Shown piece after piece: positions 56,012 through 64,000 of a stretch of 64,000 nucleotides of DNA. The number at the start of each line of letters is the position of its first letter. The first letter of the stretch is position 1. The DNA is from Salinivirgaceae bacterium (GTDB lineage: Bacteria > Bacteroidota > Bacteroidia > Bacteroidales > SZUA-534). The stretch spans positions 133,816 through 197,815 of the forward strand of contig JAGCNL010000053.1 in assembly GCA_017645945.1 (NCBI GenBank), written 5' to 3'. Below the pieces are notes generated by a model. It saw only the letters and a program-made list of their open reading frames with translations, was not told the DNA's origin and ran no database searches. The position numbers were made by a program, and so were the translations under genes.

Positions 56012-56143
56012 GCAGCCAAACTGCGCGGCGTTCCTGCCGAGCTACTCATCTTCCCCGACGAGAACCACTGGGTGCTGAAGCCGCAAAACGGAATCCTTTG
56101 GCAGAGAACGTTCTTCGCCTGGTTGGATAAGTAGTTGAAATAG
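56012..56143 (+). pseudogene. Duplicated 3' end of the DPP5-like gene
   Basis: The 132 bases align without gaps to the last 44 codons of the DPP5-like gene (54284-54415), with ten differences. Eight are synonymous third-position changes, one swaps the stop codon (TAA to TAG), and one turns a Trp codon into an early TAG. There is no start or upstream coding part. The synonymous pattern means this copy evolved as coding sequence before it was stranded behind the CotH gene. Confidence 0.9.
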
Positions 56144-56168
56144 TTGATTTTCACACTGACAACACAGT

Positions 56169-56185
56169 CCCGACAGCTATCTGGG
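56169..56185. repeat. Degenerate copy of the CCCGATAGCTATCGGG palindrome
   Basis: CCCGACAGCTATCTGGG differs slightly from the perfect palindrome at 6070-6085. Both are preceded by AGT and followed by GA or GAA-type bases, so they are likely the same dispersed element. Confidence 0.6.
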
Positions 56186-56192
56186 AAATAAA

Positions 56193-56229
56193 AACGCCCA
56201 ATCAGTTTCAAACTGGTTGGGCGTTCTTT
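56193..56229. terminator. Strong terminator after the CotH/pseudogene segment
   Basis: A long hairpin (AACGCCCAA / TTGGGCGTT, extended by CAGTTT / AAACTG) is followed by TTTT on the + strand. It sits just before the 3' end of the opposing lipoprotein gene at 56244 and preceded by A-rich sequence on the other strand, so it may serve both directions. Confidence 0.85.
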
Positions 56230-56243
56230 TGTCTCGTTAGACG

Positions 56244-57056
56244 TTATTCCTCGTAGAAGATTTCGTAGGTTGTTGTTTCGGTTTCCCCCTCGTAGGTAAG
56301 GATGCTGGAAATCTTTCTTAAATAATCGCCGTCGTATTCGTATGAAAACTCATAACTTAGGGTTTCTTCTTCCCCATCATCGTTGCCCACAGCAACGCAT
56401 GAAGTTGGAAGTTTTACATATCTTTTACCCAATTTATCACCCAACATTGGTCCTGAGCCATAAATAACATACCATAGATCCACATTCAGATTGTTGAGAA
56501 TCGTGCTATTGTATTTAAACGACATCAAAACATCAGCATCGCTACCCTCGATGGCGCCTTTCCCTGATACTGAATTAACAACACCATTTTCAACAAAATA
56601 GTTTGCTTTGATATCAAAATTATTGTGTGTTCCTTCCACTGCTGACAAATATCCATCTGAAGAATAATTGTATTTTAAATTACCAGCGTCTTCAGCAACC
56701 CCATCATCTGTCGAAGTTGTATATTTAATACTTGTTATTCGTCCGTTTTCTGACTCCCATTGGGCAGTTGAGTAAACAACCCAACCTAAAAAATTAATAG
56801 AAGATCTAACGGAATTGTCGGAATATTGGTAAGCGTATACATATAATTCGCTTATTGATTCAGTAATTCTACCTTCAGCGTCAAATTTGTATGTGATTGA
56901 ATTGTCTTCATCATCCGTGCATCTTATTTCCGTAACTTTTTTAGGCAGAATTGACAATTCAATCACTTCTTCCTCATCATCATCTTTTGAGCAGCTTGTG
57001 AAGGTAACGGCTGCCACCATTGCGGCCATCAGGCCAAAATACAAAATGTGTTTCAT
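56244..57056 (-). CDS. Hypothetical lipoprotein of beta-repeat type
   Basis: A 270-residue lipoprotein (signal MKHILYFGLMAAMVAAVTFTSC, Cys22, followed by an acidic tether KDDDEEE). The body has YD-like strand motifs (ITYKFDAEGRITESISE; LKYNYSSDGYLSAVEG; YEFSYEYDGDYLRKISSI), as in DUF4595-type and similar Bacteroidota lipoproteins. Function unknown. The start at 57056 is chosen for the signal peptide; the frame upstream to 57092 overlaps the -7 element at 57090-57097. Confidence 0.75.
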   Translation of the reverse strand: MKHILYFGLMAAMVAAVTFTSCSKDDDEEEVIELSILPKKVTEIRCTDDEDNSITYKFDAEGRITESISELYVYAYQYSDNSVRSSINFLGWVVYSTAQWESENGRITSIKYTTSTDDGVAEDAGNLKYNYSSDGYLSAVEGTHNNFDIKANYFVENGVVNSVSGKGAIEGSDADVLMSFKYNSTILNNLNVDLWYVIYGSGPMLGDKLGKRYVKLPTSCVAVGNDDGEEETLSYEFSYEYDGDYLRKISSILTYEGETETTTYEIFYEE

Positions 57057-57089
57057 TGTTAGTTTTTTTTTATGATTAAAGTTGTTTTG

Positions 57090-57097
57090 CAAATATA
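57090..57097 (-). promoter_or_regulatory. -7 element for the lipoprotein gene
   Basis: On the minus strand this reads TATATTTG. A TTTG -33 element (57116-57119) lies 18 bases upstream, one base short of the usual 19-21. Confidence 0.55.
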
Positions 57098-57185
57098 ACG
57101 TCTGTTGCTATTTATCAAAAAAAAATAAGAAATCCGCTCAGCAGCAACACCAAGCGGATTACTCCCACAAAAATGAATCAATAAT

Positions 57186-61847
<4,662 letters not shown>

Positions 61848-61905
61848 AATATTTTCTATTTAAATGGTTATCTACACCACGGGTTGATGTACAAATTCAT
61901 CCTTA

Positions 61906-61913
61906 CAAAGATA
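61906..61913 (-). promoter_or_regulatory. -7 element for the fibre-protein gene
   Basis: On the minus strand this reads TATCTTTG (TAnnTTTG), 58 bases before the start. On the other strand of the same spacer a TATATTTA (62036-62043) may serve the LytS-like gene. Confidence 0.45.
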
Positions 61914-62084
61914 GAAAAAATCTTTGTTTATTGTATTTAGTTGCTTGTCTAAAAAAAACACGCATTTAGTGCCCGAAAACAATTATTCTTCGATGAATTA
62001 TTCCAAAAAAGGATTTTCGTTGGCATTTTTGTTACTATATTTACGAAACTTGCCACCTGAATATCGGCAATAAAAAGGAAGACT

Positions 62085-63146
62085 ATGAACAACGAGAAAT
62101 TTGAAAACAACACAATCCTGTACAAGGTGCTTGTACACATGTCAGTTTGCATTTTCATACTGATAATGCCCGTGCTGCTCTCGCTGCACAACAATTTCCG
62201 ATTCATCGGCATTCTCGAACACTCGTGGATTCCGACATTCTTCTACTTCATCGTATTCTATGTCAACTACTTGGTGTTGGTCGACAAGGTTTTCCTGAAC
62301 AAGAAGAAGCTGGTTTTCTTCCTGTCGAACGCCGCTCTGATGTTGCTTCTCGCCTATCTCGACCAGACGGTGAAGCCGTATCTGTTCCACCATTTTGTTT
62401 GGCAGATTCCGCACCGCCCGATGTTCTTTATTTACGGCATTCTCATGGATATGATAACGATGGTGCTGCCGCTAGTTCTGGCCGTCGCCTTCAAAACGTA
62501 CGACCGCTGGCAGGCAATGGAGCGCAAGCAGCAGGAAAGCGCCAACGCACAGCTGCAAACCGAGCTGAAACATCTTGAGTATCAGATACAACCGCACTTC
62601 TTCTTCAACTCGTTGAACAACATCTACTCGCTAGTCGACATATCGCCCGAACGCGCCAAGGAGACCATCCACAACCTGAGCAAGCTGATGCGCTATCTGC
62701 TCTACGAGACCAACAGCGCGCTTGTCCCGCTCGACGGCGAAATCAACTTTATGACGAAATACATTGAGCTGATGAAGCTGCGCACTGCCGCAAACACAAA
62801 GGTTGAATACTCGTTCCCCGAAATCACCAACGGCATTATGGTGGCTCCGTTGCTGTTCATCTCGCTCATCGAGAACTCGTTCAAGCACGGAATCAAGCCG
62901 ATGGGCACTTCCGACCTGATTTTCAAGATGGAAATCGATGGCAAGAAGGTCATCTTCACCACTGAGAACCCCTATTTCGAAAAGACCGGGCCAGACCTTT
63001 CGGGCGGCTCGTCAATCGGACTCGAAAACATCCGCAAGCGACTTGAACTGCTCTACAACGGAAAATCTGTTTTCAACACCCGCATCGAAAATGATAAATA
63101 TTTTGCATATTTGTCGATAGACACTGACACTGTTGAACACAAATAA
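62085..63146 (+). CDS. LytS-type membrane sensor histidine kinase
   Basis: A 353-residue kinase with four predicted TM helices (VHMSVCIFILIMPVLLSL; WIPTFFYFIVFYVNYLVLV; VFFLSNAALMLLLAYL; ILMDMITMVLPLVLAVAF) and no large extracytoplasmic domain. A short coiled coil leads to the His_kinase domain with the phospho-acceptor in LEYQIQPHFFFNSLNNIYSL (near His171). The ATPase domain contains LLFISLIENSFKHGI and the G-box GGSSIGLENIRKRLELLY. It is encoded 12 bases before its LytTR response regulator. Confidence 0.94.
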   Translation: MNNEKFENNTILYKVLVHMSVCIFILIMPVLLSLHNNFRFIGILEHSWIPTFFYFIVFYVNYLVLVDKVFLNKKKLVFFLSNAALMLLLAYLDQTVKPYLFHHFVWQIPHRPMFFIYGILMDMITMVLPLVLAVAFKTYDRWQAMERKQQESANAQLQTELKHLEYQIQPHFFFNSLNNIYSLVDISPERAKETIHNLSKLMRYLLYETNSALVPLDGEINFMTKYIELMKLRTAANTKVEYSFPEITNGIMVAPLLFISLIENSFKHGIKPMGTSDLIFKMEIDGKKVIFTTENPYFEKTGPDLSGGSSIGLENIRKRLELLYNGKSVFNTRIENDKYFAYLSIDTDTVEHK

Positions 63147-63158
63147 AACGCACCGATA

Positions 63159-63881
63159 ATGGAACAAAAAATAACCTGCCTGATTGCCGACGACGAGCCC
63201 ATGGCGCTCGACCTGATTGAAAGTTACGTCAACAAAACCCCGTTTCTGGAACTCAGGGGCAAATGCATCAACGGATTCGACGTGCTCGACCTGCTGGCCA
63301 AAGAGCAAATCGACCTGCTGTTTCTCGACATTCAGATGCCAGGACTGAACGGCCTTGAACTCTCAAAAACACTGCGCAAGAAGAACCGCGTCATCTTCAC
63401 CACGGCTTTCGACAAATATGCTCTCGATGGTTTCAAAGTTGAAGCGCTCGACTACCTGCTCAAACCGTTCGACTACAACGAGTTCCTGACGGCTGCCAAC
63501 AAAGCTCTCGAGTGGTTCTCACTTCAACGCTCTGGCAAACAGCCAGTTACAAGCAACGACTATATGTTTGTGAAGGCCGACTACAAGCAGATAAAAATCG
63601 ATTACAGCGACATCTACTATTTCGAAGGTCTGAAGGACTATGTAAAGATTTGGCTGAAGTCGCGGCCGCGCCCAATTCTGACACTGATGAGCCTGAAATC
63701 GCTCGAGGAGACTCTGCCTGCCGACCGATTCATGCGTGTTCACAGGTCATATATCATCGCGCTTGACGCAATCAAATCAATCGAGCGCAACTGCGTGATT
63801 ATCAACGACCAACCTATTGCCGTAGCTGATAAATACAAGGACATTTTCAACGAGTTTGTACAGCGGAAATCGGTGCAGTGA
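63159..63881 (+). CDS. LytTR-family response regulator
   Basis: A 240-residue regulator. The receiver domain carries acidic residues in CLIADDEPMALDLIE and the phospho-acceptor Asp57 in LLFLDIQMPGLNG, with the conserved Lys in ALDYLLKPFDYNEF. The C-terminal LytTR DNA-binding domain (DYMFVKADYKQIKIDYSDIYYFEGLKDYVKI; FMRVHRSYIIALDAI) binds direct-repeat promoter sites. It is coupled to the LytS-like kinase and followed at once by repeat array F. The target genes are not known. Confidence 0.95.
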   Translation: MEQKITCLIADDEPMALDLIESYVNKTPFLELRGKCINGFDVLDLLAKEQIDLLFLDIQMPGLNGLELSKTLRKKNRVIFTTAFDKYALDGFKVEALDYLLKPFDYNEFLTAANKALEWFSLQRSGKQPVTSNDYMFVKADYKQIKIDYSDIYYFEGLKDYVKIWLKSRPRPILTLMSLKSLEETLPADRFMRVHRSYIIALDAIKSIERNCVIINDQPIAVADKYKDIFNEFVQRKSVQ

Positions 63882-63883
63882 GG

Positions 63884-63997
63884 GGTGAGAGAATTAGAGA
63901 GTTAGAGAGTCAGAGGATTAGAAGTTTAGTAGGCACGCGGCATTGCCACGTCTGAAAGGCCAAAATTGCAATTCCTAATTCCTAATTCGTATTTCCT
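63884..63997 (+). repeat. Intergenic short-period tandem array, site F
   Basis: Directly after the regulator stop lies a purine-rich 8-nt array (TAGAGAGT, TAGAGAGT, CAGAGGAT, TAGAAGTT). A GTAG-type palindromic core follows (GTAGGCACGCGGC 63929-63941 with GCCACGTCT 63945-63953). Then come heptamers AATTCCT, AATTCCT, AATTCGT, ATTTCCT at the window end. GAATTAG (63891-63897) is complementary to CTAATTC (63975-63981 and 63982-63988). The array may continue beyond the window. Confidence 0.8.
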
Positions 63998-64000
63998 AAC

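Noticed and set aside
56012-56143. The DPP5-like fragment as a separate small gene
   Set aside because: No start codon context, no domain on its own and an early stop; it aligns exactly to the 3' end of the upstream peptidase gene.

Overview
The window looks like chromosomal DNA of a gut- or rumen-type member of the Bacteroidales (Bacteroidota). The grounds are a SusC/SusD pair with a hybrid two-component regulator, type IX secretion C-terminal domains, BspA-type leucine-rich repeats, many lipoproteins, -7 promoter elements of the Bacteroides type (TAnnTTTG) and the near absence of Shine-Dalgarno sequences. I could not assign a genus. I saw no tRNA, rRNA, CRISPR array, transposase or phage module.

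Layout. 0-6.1 kb: an RND multidrug efflux operon (outer-membrane channel cut by the window edge, adaptor, pump) ending in a small PII-like protein. 6.3-10.2 kb, minus strand: an MmeI-like single-chain restriction-modification enzyme whose gene carries two palindromic repeats in frame, and an ORF6N/PLD-like protein. 10.4-14.7 kb: gyrB, then a divergent group of acyl-ACP thioesterase, rsmE and a DUF4159 protein. 14.9-29.2 kb: a probable xylan or arabinoxylan utilisation locus (SGNH esterase, GH43, susC, susD, hybrid sensor/regulator), interrupted by an opposing BspA-like surface protein. A LacI-type operator sequence recurs before the esterase and before susC. 29.4-33.1 kb: etfB, etfA and an acyl-CoA dehydrogenase. 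33.2-35.6 kb: two toxin-antitoxin pairs around a TlpA-like thioredoxin. 35.7-39.5 kb: a structured, terminator-ended leader or small RNA, then a large type IX-secreted repeat protein. 39.7-52.3 kb: M64 peptidase, SiaC-like protein, small lipoproteins, mtaB, an inositol-phosphatase-like gene, a GWxTD-like protein, a lipid A-type acyltransferase, uvrB, a nuclease/phosphatase and an AT-rich pair including a CoiA-like protein. 52.3-57.1 kb: a DPP5-like S9 peptidase, a CotH-like gene, and behind it a second copy of the end of the peptidase gene. 57.2-63.9 kb: a 1553-residue fibre protein (collagen-like, repeat-rich, S74 chaperone end) divergent from a LytS/LytTR two-component pair.

The most unusual signal lies between genes. 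Several spacers between co-directional genes hold short-period tandem arrays (mostly 7 or 8 nt). The upstream array is purine-rich and the downstream one pyrimidine-rich. At four sites the two arrays are complementary to each other although their sequences differ from site to site. Other notable signals are the palindromic insertions inside the methyltransferase gene, the structured RNA at 35.7-36.0 kb, and the CotH gene bracketed by duplicated peptidase sequence.
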